Below are positions 46,812 to 57,749 of a stretch of DNA of 64,000 bases, in pieces; within the stretch, counting starts at the first letter, position 1, and every line of letters begins with the position of its first letter. This DNA is from Dolomedes plantarius (lineage: Eukaryota > Arthropoda > Arachnida > Araneae > Dolomedidae). Below the pieces are notes generated by a model. The model ran no database searches. It was not told where the DNA came from and saw nothing but the letters and a program-made list of their open reading frames with translations. The position numbers were made by a program, and so were the translations under genes. The stretch is from the NCBI GenBank assembly GCA_907164885.2, contig OU015490.1, forward strand, positions 93,908,372-93,972,371, given 5' to 3'.

Positions 46812-48759
46812 TCTCTCTATTCTAAAAAAAGTAATTCCCGCTGCAGCAGCAGCAGCCGCTGCCGCCGCTATCAAAAGCTTGTCACGCTATCTCCTCCGAA
46901 ACCGCTGGGGGTATGGGGTCTAGACCAATACCAATACATGCAGAAAAATGTGGTGAACAAAGTAAGACATGTCTGATCTTTGTCGGACTTTAAGTTTTTT
47001 TTTATTTTATGTTTTGTGAGAAAATATTGACTTTTTCATCTTCAGATTACGATAACTCGTTAAAAAATGATCGTATAATTTTTAACCTTTTTACAATCTA
47101 AGACTACAGAAGTTTTTCTTTCAAACTAGACCTCATTTGTTTAAAAATATTGTAAAACAGACTAATATTTTCATCAAAAAATGAAACACAGTTTTTCAAG
47201 AAATATTGACTTTTTCCTCTTCAGATTACGATAACTCGTTAAAAAATGATCGTAGAATTTTTATCTTTTTACAATCTAAGGCTACAGACGTTTTTCTTTC
47301 CAACTAGACCTCATTTGTTTAAAAATATTTTAAAACAGACTAATATTTTCATCAAAAAATGAAACACAGTTTTTCAAGAAATATTGACTTTTTCCTCTTC
47401 AGATTACGATAACTCGTTAAAAAATGATCGTAGAATTTTTATCTTTTTACAATCTAAGGCTACAGACGTTTTTCTTTCCAACTAGACCTCATTTGTTTAA
47501 AATATTTTTAAACAGACTAATATTTTCATCAAAAAATGAAACACAGTTTTTCAAGAAATATTGACTTTTTCCTCTTCAGATTACGATAACTCGTTAAAAA
47601 ATGATCGTAGAATTTTTATCTTTTTACAATCTAAGGCTACAGACGTTTTTCTTTCCAACTAGACCTCATTTGTTTAAAAATATTTTAAAACAGACTAATA
47701 TTTTCATCAAAAAATGAAACACAGTTTTTCAAGAAATATTGACTTTTTCCTCTTCAGATTACGATAACTCGTTAAAAAATGATCGTAGAATTTTTATCTT
47801 TTTACAATCTAAGGCTACAGACGTTTTTCTTTCCAACTAGACCTCATTTGTTTAAAAATATTTTAAAACAGACTAATATTTTCATCAAAAAATGAAACAC
47901 AGTTTTTCAAGAAATATTGACTTTTTCCTCTTCAGATTACGATAACTCGTTAAAAAATGATCGTAGAATTTTTATCTTTTTACAATCTAAGGCTACAGAC
48001 GTTTTTCTTTCCAACTAGACCTCATTTGTTTAAAAATATTTTAAAACAGACTAATATTTTCATCAAAAAATGAAACACAGTTTTTCAAGAAATATTGACT
48101 TTTTCCTCTTCAGATTACGATAACTCGTCAAAAAATGATCGCAGAATTTTTATCTGTTTTAAGTCTAAGACTACAGACGTTTTTCTTTCAAACTAGACCT
48201 CATTTGTTTAAAAATATTTTAAAACAGACTAATATTTTCATCAAAAAATGAAACACAGTTTTTCAAGAAATATTGACTTTTTCCTCTTCAGATTACGATA
48301 ACTCGTTAAAAAATGATCGTAGAATTTTTATCTTTTTACAATCTAAGACTACAGACGTTTTTCTTTCAAACTAGACCTCATTTGTTTAAAAATATTTTAA
48401 AACAGACTAATATTTTCACTAAAAAATGAAACACAGTTTTTCAAGAAATATCGTCCCCTATGTGGATGTAATATCGATGCTTCTCGAGTTTTTATCTTAT
48501 AAAGAAAATATTTACATCATCTGTAAGCATAAAGCTTTCTCATTCATATAAACCTCATTTCAAGTCTATATCTTAAATTTTCGATTTTTAATTGTATTTT
48601 AAAGCTGGTAACTCAACAGTGATGAAATGAGCTTCGCATTAAGGGTGACAACAGTAAATGGATGGAAGCTGTTACATTGCCCGAGAATCACCCCTATGTA
48701 TCTCGCTATTAGCAATAACAGAGGAGCGAGCGTAGCGAGCCTAGGGGCGAAGCCCCTAG
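46812..48759 (+). mobile_element. Probable non-autonomous Helitron carrying a satellite array
   Basis: It starts TCTCTCTATTCTAAAAAAAG after an A and ends in the hairpin CTAGGGGC-GAA-GCCCCTAG (48741-48759) followed by a T. This fits the Helitron rule of A|TC...CTRR|T with a 3' hairpin, although the hairpin here overlaps the CTAG end instead of lying about 10 bases before it. There is no target duplication and no Rep/helicase gene. A GAGCGAGCGTAGCGAGC motif precedes the hairpin. Confidence 0.5.
47015..48455 (+). repeat. Tandem array, ~178-bp unit, 8 copies
   Basis: The landmark ATTACGATAACTCG occurs at 47046, 47225, 47403, 47580, 47758, 47936, 48114 and 48292, spacing 177-179 bp. The middle copies are nearly identical. 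The first and the last two differ at several sites (for example GATCGCAG and TTTTAAGTCTAAG in the copy at 48114). No ORF runs through the unit. Confidence 0.97.
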
Positions 48760-48967
48760 TTATTACAAAAATACCTAAAAACAGACTTAGTAGCTAAAGA
48801 ATAAAAAACTCATTATTTAGATTGGTGTACCTTATAAAGTTTCTATGACCTAAATAAATGTCGCTCCCAATTAAAAGTCCGCTAAAGCATACTTTAGTGG
48901 GATTTTTAATCAGGTCTTTAAAATATCTTTCTTTGGTATAGTATATTTTATTTATTTTTTTAGAGCG

Positions 48968-49125
48968 GAGGTACTTGTCGTGGAGACATTCGCCTAGAAT
49001 TCACCGCAGTTTGCTGACCATTTTATTATGGGGGTGTCAGCAGGCCAGCATTACCTCCTATGAATTGACGACACAAGCGGAGGTATTTTAGTGTCGCGTC
49101 GCTGAGATTCGATCCAGTATAGAAT
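48968..49125 (-). mobile_element. tRNA-derived SINE, family B, copy 2
   Basis: It shares with the 2445 copy the order GGAGGTACTTGTCGT, CATTCGCCTA, CCATTTTATTATGGGG, GACGACACAAGCGG and the B-box complement GAGATTCGATCC. It ends just past the B-box. Confidence 0.7.
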
Positions 49126-49584
49126 AAATAAAAAATCATACAGCCTTATATAAATCGCGTAAGTAGGAAGTATTAATTTCAGTTCTTTCGAAGGGAAATC
49201 ACTTAGGATTTTGACTGGATTCAGTCTTACAACGATTTTTTTTCAGATAAAAACAATTAGGACGAAACAGGCTTGCTAATCCTCCAGACCTGAATCCCAT
49301 CGACCAAGCATGCTGTAGTTTTGAGAGATATTTAGCAATTCGTTTTCTCCTATTTTGACATCTTTATGAGGTATGAATTGATCACATCAATGAGTGGAAT
49401 CCCTTAAAGATGATAGAAATTTATGGGACTTAATTCCAAACCTTTCTATTCATGTTTTGGAATATACGATCCATTTGAAGCAAAAAGTGTCCTTTTTTAT
49501 TGTCAAATAAGGTGTTTATAACCTAACCTTGCATTTGATGCGTTGGGAAAGGGCATGTTTTTTAAGTGAAGTGTGTCATAATTT

Positions 49585-49930
49585 TGTCGTTAAATAATTT
49601 ATCGAAAATTATGCGCGCTGATGGTATTCAGCGCCTCCCACATCGTTGGCAGCGTGTGGTGACACTAGCAGGGGACTACATTGAGGGTCTTTAGGCTCAG
49701 GTTTGTCATGTCAACTTTATGTGTACTGTGTTATCATTTTTTTGCACGGTGAAGGCCATATTGCCCTGTATACTACCGTAATAAATTAGTGTGTTACGAT
49801 ATTTCAGTGCTATTCATTGTCCACACATGTAGTTAAGACCTTGTCCTTTCGTCTGTATATGTCACATTTTCCAACCAGTCTGGTATCTAAGAAAAAAAAA
49901 TAGTTGCCATGACTTTTGCCCCAACCCTCG
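49585..49930 (+). pseudogene. Mariner transposase C-terminal remnant and 3' end
   Basis: At about 49617-49690 the frame gives GIQRLPHRWQRVV followed by GDYIEGL. This matches the end of mariner transposases (L..RW..C....GDY.E pattern). The region ends at 49930 with the complement of CGAGGGTTGGGGCAAAAGTC, a classic mariner tip, followed by TA and a TA tract. A PPDLNPID-like piece at about 49280-49310 may be the third-Asp region, but the frames do not connect. Confidence 0.55.
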
Positions 49931-49932
<2 letters not shown>

Positions 49933-49989
<57 letters not shown>

Positions 49990-50032
49990 CCCTAAGATTT
50001 GCCCCCCCCCCCCAAAAAAAAAAAAAAAAAAA
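49933..50032. repeat. (TA)n tract, then C and A homopolymers
   Basis: A TA tract (about 49938-49988) is followed by about 13 C and 19 A in a row. Simple sequence only; the frames across it are not genes. Confidence 0.9.
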
Positions 50033-50375
50033 CTCTGGACTGGAGCCGCCCCCATGTGCATGTGTGTTTGTTTAAATAACTTTGATAGCTGTGCAGTGGA
50101 GATTTATTCTATACTAATAAATTTTAAAGGAATTTTAATATGCAGTGTCCCATAATAAATATGACTTCATATAATTTTAACTATTATTATCAATAGTATT
50201 TGTTTCGACGCAGGCGAATCGTTAGTAAACTATTAACCAAACCATTCGAAAATTAAGAAGCAAAATATGAAAATGCAAACATGCGAATCCAAGTCTTTTA
50301 TCGTTGGACCTGTAAGTGCCTGCTCTTAGATCGAGACGTAAAACATTAATAACATACACACAAGAACATTAGCAT

Positions 50376-50815
50376 TATAGAGAATCTATGCTCACTTCTA
50401 CCCAGACTTGGGTGTATATAATTTGAAGTGGCACTCTATTTGAAGTTGAAGCAAACCCAGTTTATACATGAAACAATGTTTATTGAATTCGTTGCACATA
50501 TAATTGGCTTTTACAGCAATAAGCATGCGTACTACTTGTACGGAATGTATAAACACAGCTTTCAAGAACAATATATTTTTATACTCACGAACAGTAAGTC
50601 AAACCAGCAGTACTGCCATGTAAACTTCTGGCCCGCTAAGCACTAGCGCAGGATAACACCTTTTTAACCTTAACAACCTCCCCTTCTTTCTTAATGACGC
50701 TGCGTGGTATTTATACTAAGAGCGTATGCCGAAATTAGCATATCTGAAGCAGCTTCTTTAATTCATTAATTCAAAAGTTCGAGTCTTGTGAATCGAATCT
50801 TGTGTATACCTTACA
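50376..50815 (-). repeat. 3' LTR (440 bp) of the gag-only element
   Basis: Same length as the other LTR. I found differences at CAAACCCAG/CAAACACAG, ACAGTAAGTC/ACAGTTAGTC and TTCGAGTC/TTCGATTC, implying a recent insertion. Confidence 0.93.
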
Positions 50816-50828
50816 CTGGCCTCCCTCG
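50816..50828 (-). promoter_or_regulatory. Polypurine tract of the gag-only element
   Basis: On the element's strand the bases directly before the 3' LTR are CGAGGGAGGCCAG. This purine-rich run is in the place where plus-strand DNA synthesis would be primed. Confidence 0.6.
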
Positions 50829-51358
50829 AAAAAAAAAATTAGGTAACTGAGGTCTGAACGGCTTCAGTTAACTAATTGAAAACGCTTGCTGGTCTGACTT
50901 TTGACATAATGGGTGGCAAAGTCAAAAAAACCTTCCACACGTTGTGTGGAGGAAAAACGCCACTACCATTTTACAAAACTAACCCCGAAGGGTCCAGGTG
51001 ACACCATCAAACAGTGGATTTGCAGAGTTGCGGATACTGGGCTGGCCAACTGCGCCCTAAAAAACTTATTTTAGTTAAAATTGTCAACACAATTGCACAG
51101 CATGACATTTCTTGACTGTTTGTATCTGCTCTCCCCCAATTTATAATGCACATGTGTCATGATTTGTGAAGTTAGTACATTAGTGGTTAATTGGTATATT
51201 GTGCAGTATGTATTTTTTTCCTAGTCACTACATGTCCCCTTCAAAAATTTATGAAACAACAGTATGCCGTTTTTTTTTTCAGTGGCTCACTCCTTACCCT
51301 CAAAATGTTTACACAGTATATACAATGGGGAACTTCAAACCAATTTGGTTCGGTTTTA

Positions 51359-53401
51359 TTAAAGTGTGGGAGTTAGAATAAGAGAATTGATACAAGACTT
51401 GTTCCTCATGAATGCAGCAACTTCCTTGCACCAGTCTGTCCAATCCGTGGAACCTCTCTTGATGGTCGCAGTCCTAGTAAAGGGGTTCGTTGACCGTGTG
51501 GGCATCCTTCGTGCAGCAGGTCGTAGGTCCTGAGGCGCTGGTCCGGCTTGACGATGGACAGGAGGTCTCTTGGGAGGAGGCCAACCTTGCTGGGCGGCAG
51601 AAATCTTCCGTTTCCTGTACTTATGCAATGGAACTTTAAAATTGTCATTCTTCCTTTTGATAACCTTCTGTACCTTATCAGCGACGCATTCATCCTTTGA
51701 TGGAGTTTTTGTAGTGCACACTTTACCTTTCTTCGTACTTTTGCTTGTATCGGTATTAGATTTTAATGCAGATTCTATTGTTTCAAATTTATACGCCGCA
51801 CCAACGTGTTTAGTTACTGGCTTTATCTCTCTACTTGTGTCATGTTTTTCAACAAACTGACTCTGTTTTTGGTATTTGTGCTTATACGACTTCTTGTTTA
51901 CCGCCTTAATTACTTCAGTATTAGCAGTTTTAATGCTGGAACCTGAAGGCGCTTTTTCTCGTTTTTTATCCCCCTTAACTTTAGTTTTATCCTCTTTTGA
52001 CGAAAAAGTCTCTTTGAAACTTGCGACATCAGAATCGTTATCATTTATATTCGTTAACACTGCTTCAGTTTTAGGAAGATTAAGCTTTTCGTACTGGTGC
52101 GTTTTAATACAACCTACGTCTATAACTTCCGAAGCATCAGCTAAACTACTTACAGTATAATTCTGTGTCAACTTTTCATCCTGACTCTCAGTATGGTTTT
52201 CATGTACTTTATTTAAAACCATATTATCAACCTGGCCTACAGCATCCTCATTCGGATGGAAACTTGAAATAATATCATCATTACCTAGCGAGTTCCTACT
52301 ATCGTTTAAAGAATTTTTATTGTCGTCAACTAATAAGTATTCACTAACTGCCGTAACGCATACTTCGTCATCTACTAAATTTCCTTCATTAACAGATGTG
52401 TGAATATCATCTAAAATATCAGGTATAGCATTAATAATATCAGGTATAGCATTAATAAAAGTGTCAGATGATTTATTTTCTAAACCACTAGCATTAGTAT
52501 CGGCACTATTTTGAGAAATTTGTACTGGTATTACCTCATCATTCCAGCTAGACTCACTTTCTTTATAAGCCGCAAAAATACCCTGACTTTCACTATTCTC
52601 AAAATAATGATTACTGCTCGGACAAAATAATACATTTGACCAAACAGTTTCAACAGGTTGAACCATATCATGTGAATCAACTTGCCAGTGCAAGTAAGGT
52701 GCTTGCATATTATTTACTTTAAGAGCACTAATTTCATTATAACGCCGTGCGCTTCTATTATTTTGCCTGCGGTACTGCTTACGCTGCTGGTTTGAAACTC
52801 GCGAAAAATTTTGGCGCGGCTGTATAAAACTTCTCGTACCTGAATGACGGTGAGGGGTAGCGAAGAAATGTCTATTGTCATATTTAGCTAAAGCTTGAAG
52901 GAGGGTAACCTTGCTTGTAATTGTTTGATTATCTAAAAAATCTTGAACACTTGGCTTCAAACGTTGGATAACTATTTTTAAGATTATCGCTTCCGTCACC
53001 CCTTCTAAATATTCCTCACACTTGGAAATCTTTTCCATAGCAAAATCTAACGCAGACTGACCTTCACGTTGCCTTAGCGAATAAATTTCCGCTTCAATTT
53101 CACTTTGATTAAAGGTCTTTGGAAAAACACTAAGAAACTGTTGCTTGAATGACAAATAGTCAAAAATCAGATTACTGCTTTGCATGCATGTGTACCACTG
53201 AAATGCACTACCTCTTAAAGCGACTAGAGGAATTTTAAGTTTATCCCCCTCTGGGGTGCATTGTTGCTGAAAGTAATGCTCAATTTTCTTTAGGAATTGG
53301 CTTGAGGGGCCGCCATTGAATGTGGCTTCGAATGGCGCCATTTGCTGAACCATAATTACCCGAGGAAAATTTCCAGCAGGATTTTGTTCTACAACACTCA
53401 T
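51359..53401 (-). CDS. Gag-like protein of the LTR element (680 aa, intact)
   Basis: Gag proteins assemble the particle that packages retroelement RNA. Residues about 25-165 fit the Retrotrans_gag fold (FLKKIEHYF, LVALRGSAFQWY, FKQQFLSVF, YSLRQREGQSALDF..K..KC and IVIQRLKP landmarks). Residues about 190-222 are Arg/Gln-rich and could bind RNA in place of a zinc knuckle; no CCHC motif is present. Residues about 230-600 are acidic and Asn/Ser/Lys-rich with an NAIPDI duplication, probably disordered. The last ~75 residues are basic and Pro/Arg-rich and encoded by clearly GC-richer DNA, as if acquired separately. The start lies 134 bp inside the 5' LTR. The frame is uninterrupted, unusual among the many broken elements here. 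No protease or polymerase motif was seen. Confidence 0.88.
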   Translation of the reverse strand: MSVVEQNPAGNFPRVIMVQQMAPFEATFNGGPSSQFLKKIEHYFQQQCTPEGDKLKIPLVALRGSAFQWYTCMQSSNLIFDYLSFKQQFLSVFPKTFNQSEIEAEIYSLRQREGQSALDFAMEKISKCEEYLEGVTEAIILKIVIQRLKPSVQDFLDNQTITSKVTLLQALAKYDNRHFFATPHRHSGTRSFIQPRQNFSRVSNQQRKQYRRQNNRSARRYNEISALKVNNMQAPYLHWQVDSHDMVQPVETVWSNVLFCPSSNHYFENSESQGIFAAYKESESSWNDEVIPVQISQNSADTNASGLENKSSDTFINAIPDIINAIPDILDDIHTSVNEGNLVDDEVCVTAVSEYLLVDDNKNSLNDSRNSLGNDDIISSFHPNEDAVGQVDNMVLNKVHENHTESQDEKLTQNYTVSSLADASEVIDVGCIKTHQYEKLNLPKTEAVLTNINDNDSDVASFKETFSSKEDKTKVKGDKKREKAPSGSSIKTANTEVIKAVNKKSYKHKYQKQSQFVEKHDTSREIKPVTKHVGAAYKFETIESALKSNTDTSKSTKKGKVCTTKTPSKDECVADKVQKVIKRKNDNFKVPLHKYRKRKISAAQQGWPPPKRPPVHRQAGPAPQDLRPAARRMPTRSTNPFTRTATIKRGSTDWTDWCKEVAAFMRNKSCINSLILTPTL

Positions 53402-53535
53402 TTTTTAAATAGTATATAAGTACTTGCAACAATTTTATCAATATAAGTACACAGTACACAGTTTTTAATTTCAATTATGTTGTTCGTTACAAATTTAACG
53501 CTAACTACCAGGGTATATATATTTTCGGGCGTCAG

Positions 53536-53975
53536 TATAGAGAATCTATGCTCACTTCTACCCAGACTTGGGTGTATATAATTTGAAGTGGCACTCTATT
53601 TGAAGTTGAAGCAAACACAGTTTATACATGAAACAATGTTTATTGAATTCGTTGCACATATAATTGGCTTTTACAGCAATAAGCATGCGTACTACTTGTA
53701 CGGAATGTATAAACACAGCTTTCAAGAACAATATATTTTTATACTCACGAACAGTTAGTCAAACCAGCAGTACTGCCATGTAAACTTCTGGCCCGCTAAG
53801 CACTAGCGCAGGATAACACCTTTTTAACCTTAACAACCTCCCCTTCTTTCTTAATGACGCTGCGTGGTATTTATACTAAGAGCGTATGCCGAAATTAGCA
53901 TATCTGAAGCAGCTTCTTTAATTCATTAATTCAAAAGTTCGATTCTTGTGAATCGAATCTTGTGTATACCTTACA
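53536..53975 (-). repeat. 5' LTR (440 bp) of the gag-only element
   Basis: On the element's strand it runs from TGTAAGGTATACAC to GATTCTCTATA. The sequence just inside, on the element's strand, is CTGACGCCCGAAAATATAT. The TGxCGCCC part resembles a primer-binding site, but it is not a clean TGG start. Confidence 0.93.
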
Positions 53976-54390
53976 GCATCTTTTCTTAAAAATGCTACTT
54001 TTGAGACGATATTTCCCAGATTTTCCCCCCCCTATGACGATATTTCCCCTCTATTTAAAGACGATATTTCCCAGTCCCGGCCCCTCAAGCGTTATGGGAA
54101 ATGTTATATTTTTACAAATTCTGTTTAAGGGCGATTTTTCACGGTCCCTTGAAAGTCGTTAAACAGAGAGCCAACTGTATTTACGTTTTAATACTTAAAG
54201 TTTGTTCTCCAATTCAGTAAACTCACTATAAAAATCTCACGACATGTGAGTTATTTAACACACATGTTTGGATAACTCAGTAACGATAACTCAGTTCTAT
54301 TTTAACTCACTTACATCCGAGTTCAAAAACACGTATAGTGGTTTGTTTAACTCACCTCTTACAATAACCTACACGAAGTGGGTTGCAGAA
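53976..54390. other. Unassigned, with three GACGATATTTCCC repeats
   Basis: GACGATATTTCCC occurs at about 54006, 54037 and 54061 with C-runs between. The segment ends near 54171 in AGAGAGCCAACTGTATT, which looks like a DNA-transposon tip. No opposite end was identified. Confidence 0.4.
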
Positions 54391-54414
54391 CCTACTTATT
54401 CCGGCGACTGACCG

Positions 54415-54725
54415 ACTTTTTTTTCTTTGTGTAGGCTTCGGGCTGAAGTGTGCGGCTCCAGTTTATATATAGCACCACAAGGGTCGGAGTCCGTCTTAGC
54501 TAGTTGCCACTTAAATTTTGACAGAGCATCCCCCCAAGGGGCGATATCTGAGGGATCGTACCCTCTACCACCCTCTCTGACATCATAGAGGATCTTTCCG
54601 GTCGAGGGATTTAACGTGCTTATATCCGGCCTAGATACAAAGGTATTTAATGGCAAGTGTCGGGATTCGATCCGAGCACCCTTAGCACCAAAAGCCAGCG
54701 CGCAACGACAAGGCTACCTCTTGTC
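54415..54725 (-). mobile_element. tRNA-derived SINE-like element related to family B
   Basis: On the minus strand it begins with a tRNA-like head: A-box-like GGTAGCCTTGTCGTTGCGCG and B-box GGATCGAATCCCGACAC (complement of about 54658-54674), close to the family B heads. The body is different (AGGATCTTTCCGG, ACCACCCTCTCTGACATC). It may be a full-length or distinct family sharing the head. Confidence 0.6.
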
Positions 54726-55375
54726 CTCAAGTGTAAATATAACAGCCAATAATACAAGGCTGGACACTCATTATTGTTATAGAAATGTATTGTCCCATAT
54801 AATGGGACAATACATATATGGAATGAAGTGAATTACTCTGGGGAAACAGGCCACTTCTGTAAATGCGACTATGAATTAGTATAAATCCCGTACACGAAAA
54901 TGGGGCAGATGAAGGGAAGTGCGGGATGTTTGTAACATCGTTTATGAAACCATCTCTACCGCAGAGTTTGATGGTGAAAGCGAAAAATATATGCACTGAG
55001 GAGCGAAAAAAATCAACACATCCAATAACAGTGAAGCTTTGACGATATTAGGCGATCTGAAAATGTCTTCATTCCCGACGTAGACGTTGCAAATGCGTTA
55101 GATTTAATATCACCGTGAAAAACACATTTCAAAGGCTAAACTCGGCCGACGGAGTTCAACTAAATGCTAAAAATCACCAATGTTTCTAAAAATTATAATA
55201 ATTTCACGGTTTACTCAAATAAAATTGCCCTGTGCATTTAACATTTCCGTATCTACGTAACAATGAACATGTATATCGTATTTAGATAGTTAAACTAAAA
55301 TTTAATAATTAATAGAAAAATATTGAAGTAATTAATAATTCTTTAAAAGGGCGAATTTTTGTGCTCCACAGGTGT
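54726..55375. other. No gene recognised
   Basis: Noncoding spacer. A perfect short palindrome around CCCATATAATGGG lies near 54793. Confidence 0.4.
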
Positions 55376-56035
55376 TCGCAAATGAGGATTTCCATAGGAA
55401 CAGTCCATTTAAAATAACCAAATTTCGAAAGGAAATGTTTCTCGACATTTTTAATTTTCCTAATTTTTTTACCAAGTTTACTTTATAGTTTTATAAGTTT
55501 GAATACATGATTAAATTTTTTTATCTTAAATTCTTTTGGGCGGCCATTTTTAACCAGCTGAGTCATTTTTTGGTGAAAAACATGTTCACGGAAAATGCTG
55601 TAGCTGCTTTATTTTTATACCCATCAAGATGAATAATAAACTAAAATGTTTAGCATAAGATTGTCTAAATTTTTGGTTAGTAAAAAATTTTCATTAGACT
55701 TAAGGATCTAGGCCAAAAAGTGGTTTTAAACCATTAGAAATAAAAGGTCAAACACCTCATTTCGCTACCCTTATTTTTTAAGGAAGGAACTCAGACACAC
55801 CTTAAATATTTTTTTCTTTCACAAATCTCTCTAATTCGTGTAAAAATTTCAATCTTTAAAACCTTTTTTTTTCAAAGCTTATCAAAAACTGTGTTAAGTC
55901 CGTTTTTGCCAGTTTTCACTAATTAATATCTGAAAAGGGAGTGAGTAAAAAGTTCTGAATATTTAGTGTAATAAACATCTTTGTAATATAAAGCCACCAA
56001 ATAAATTTTATGAGTAAGAATTAACTGGTTTTAGA
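55376..56035 (+). repeat. Left long inverted repeat of the outer element
   Basis: It pairs with the complement of about 59640-60323. The outer 60 bp are uncertain; from about 55438 inward the match is clear. Confidence 0.78.
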
Positions 56036-57749
56036 GTGGTAGAGCATTAAATTTATGAAAAGAATTGTGCTAATTTTTTTCTGTCTAGTCACTTTCAAAA
56101 TCAATATTAAAGCCTGTTGTCCTTGTTTTAACAATAAAAACATAAGTGCTTTGTTAGATATAACACCTAGAACTTGTCCGTGAAGCTTCTATGTCCCGGA
56201 CGCTGAAGAAAATAACTTGAATTCAATATGTGCTACATTGGAGTTGTCACCGATCAGTAAAAATAACGAAACTGAATAAAGAAAAGGGAATGTCAGCTTT
56301 ACAGAAAGAGACAGATGAAATTGCAAGAGTTGTAAAAAGGAAATTGAAGATTCAGAGAGAGCAACAAAACCAGGCCTGCTGGAGATCAGCTTAAAGTGGG
56401 TATGCAATTTTGATCGACAAACTAAAAGAAAAATGCAGCTTGGTGGATAAAGATTTAAAAGTTAAATTCATTTGTCTCTTACCAGTTGTATGGTCAATAA
56501 AAAAAATATGGAAAAATTTTGTGTTTATGAGTATCTTGTAAGACAAACAAGATAATTAATTAAGGAGGAAGGTATCCTGCCATATATTTGTAAAAGACCA
56601 GGTGGACACAAGATAAGTGAATAAGTTATCAACTGTGTGATCAAGTTTTATCAAGATGATAACAGTTCTCCGGGTAAAAAAAAAATGTGTCTCAGATAAA
56701 ATTAACATTGTGAAATTATATAGACAAAAAAGGTTAGTCTTGATACACTTAAATGAGCTTTTTAGTCTTTACAAACAGAGATATTCAGAACATATAATTA
56801 GTAGTTTAATGTTCTGTGCTCTCCAGCCAAAATAGTCCGTTCTGCCTGGAACATCTGGCACTCACAGTGTGTGTAAATATCACCACTGTTAAATTAATGA
56901 CAGAAGGGGTAAAACTAAACACCAGGTACAGGACATTGAAGACAATCGTGTGTGACATTGAGAGATGTCACACACTTCATGCTGATTAAGTGCTTCTGTC
57001 CTGGACTTCTTGAAGTCTTAATGAATGAGATTGATAACTTGCCTGATGAAATAAATTTTAAACAAGGGGTGAAAACATATAGAGCTGATCTTATCACACA
57101 TTTTTTATTTAGTGAGGAGTTTCTACAAACTCTTGTGGAAACACTGATCTCAATAAAATCACAAAATTTTAAAATCAGAGATCCAAGCTCAACACTTTAG
57201 AGAACTGAAAGAGAATCTTACAGATTTTGAATGTACAGATTGTTAATGAGGACTTCTCAGAGAATTTTTCTTTTACGGTCCAAAATGAAATTCAACGCTT
57301 TCGTTGGACAAATACACAGTCTACACTACATCCTTTTGTTTGTTATTTTAAGAAACAATCAAATCTGTTGTAAAAGTATTTGTATTATTCGTCACCCCAT
57401 TATACACAATACAACCACTGTGTATACATTTCAACAACATGTTGTACATGAGCTGCAGAATGTTGTATCTAGAATAGAGAAGATTATTTACTTTAGTAGT
57501 GGTGCAAGAAGTCAGAACAAACACAAAAAAAATTCCATCAATGTCTGCCAACGCAAACACGATTTTGGCATAGCAGCAGAATGAAACTTTATTGCTTCAT
57601 CGGACGGAAAAATTATTGCGATAGTATAGGTGGAACTATGAAAAAGGTTGTAACAAGAACCAGTCTTCAAAAACATTACAGTGATCAAATACTGACACCA
57701 CAGAATGCGTTTAAATTTTGTTCAGAGGAAATATTAGGGATAAATTACA

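Larger units (their letters stand above)
50376..53975 (-). mobile_element. Gag-only LTR retrotransposon (3600 bp), minus orientation
   Basis: Two direct 440-bp LTRs (50376-50815 and 53536-53975) differ at only about three positions that I could find. The element is bounded by a GCAT target duplication (50372-50375 and 53976-53979). One 680-codon gag-like ORF fills most of the 2.7-kb interior. There is no room for, and no trace of, protease, reverse transcriptase, RNase H or integrase. It must depend on enzymes from a relative, probably of the Ty3/gypsy type judging by the gag fold and 4-bp duplication. Confidence 0.92.

Noticed and set aside
46848..46876. Trinucleotide (CAG/CCG) repeat of disease type
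   Set aside because: Only a few GCA/GCC units, no ORF around them; too short to be notable.
47015..48455. Possible CRISPR array
   Set aside because: The repeats are contiguous ~178-bp units without unique spacers and the context is eukaryotic; it is a satellite-like tandem array.
49250..49330. Separate Tc1 element based on a PPDLNPID-like piece
   Set aside because: Only eight residues match, frames do not connect to a second motif, and no inverted ends were found; mentioned only as possible debris.
51570..52160. Plus-strand ORFs of about 95 codons
   Set aside because: Antisense shadows of the 680-codon gag-like ORF.
53515..53535. Primer-binding site for a specific tRNA
   Set aside because: CTGACGCCCGAAAA just inside the 5' LTR resembles a TGGCGCCC site, but lacks the TGG start, so no tRNA can be named.
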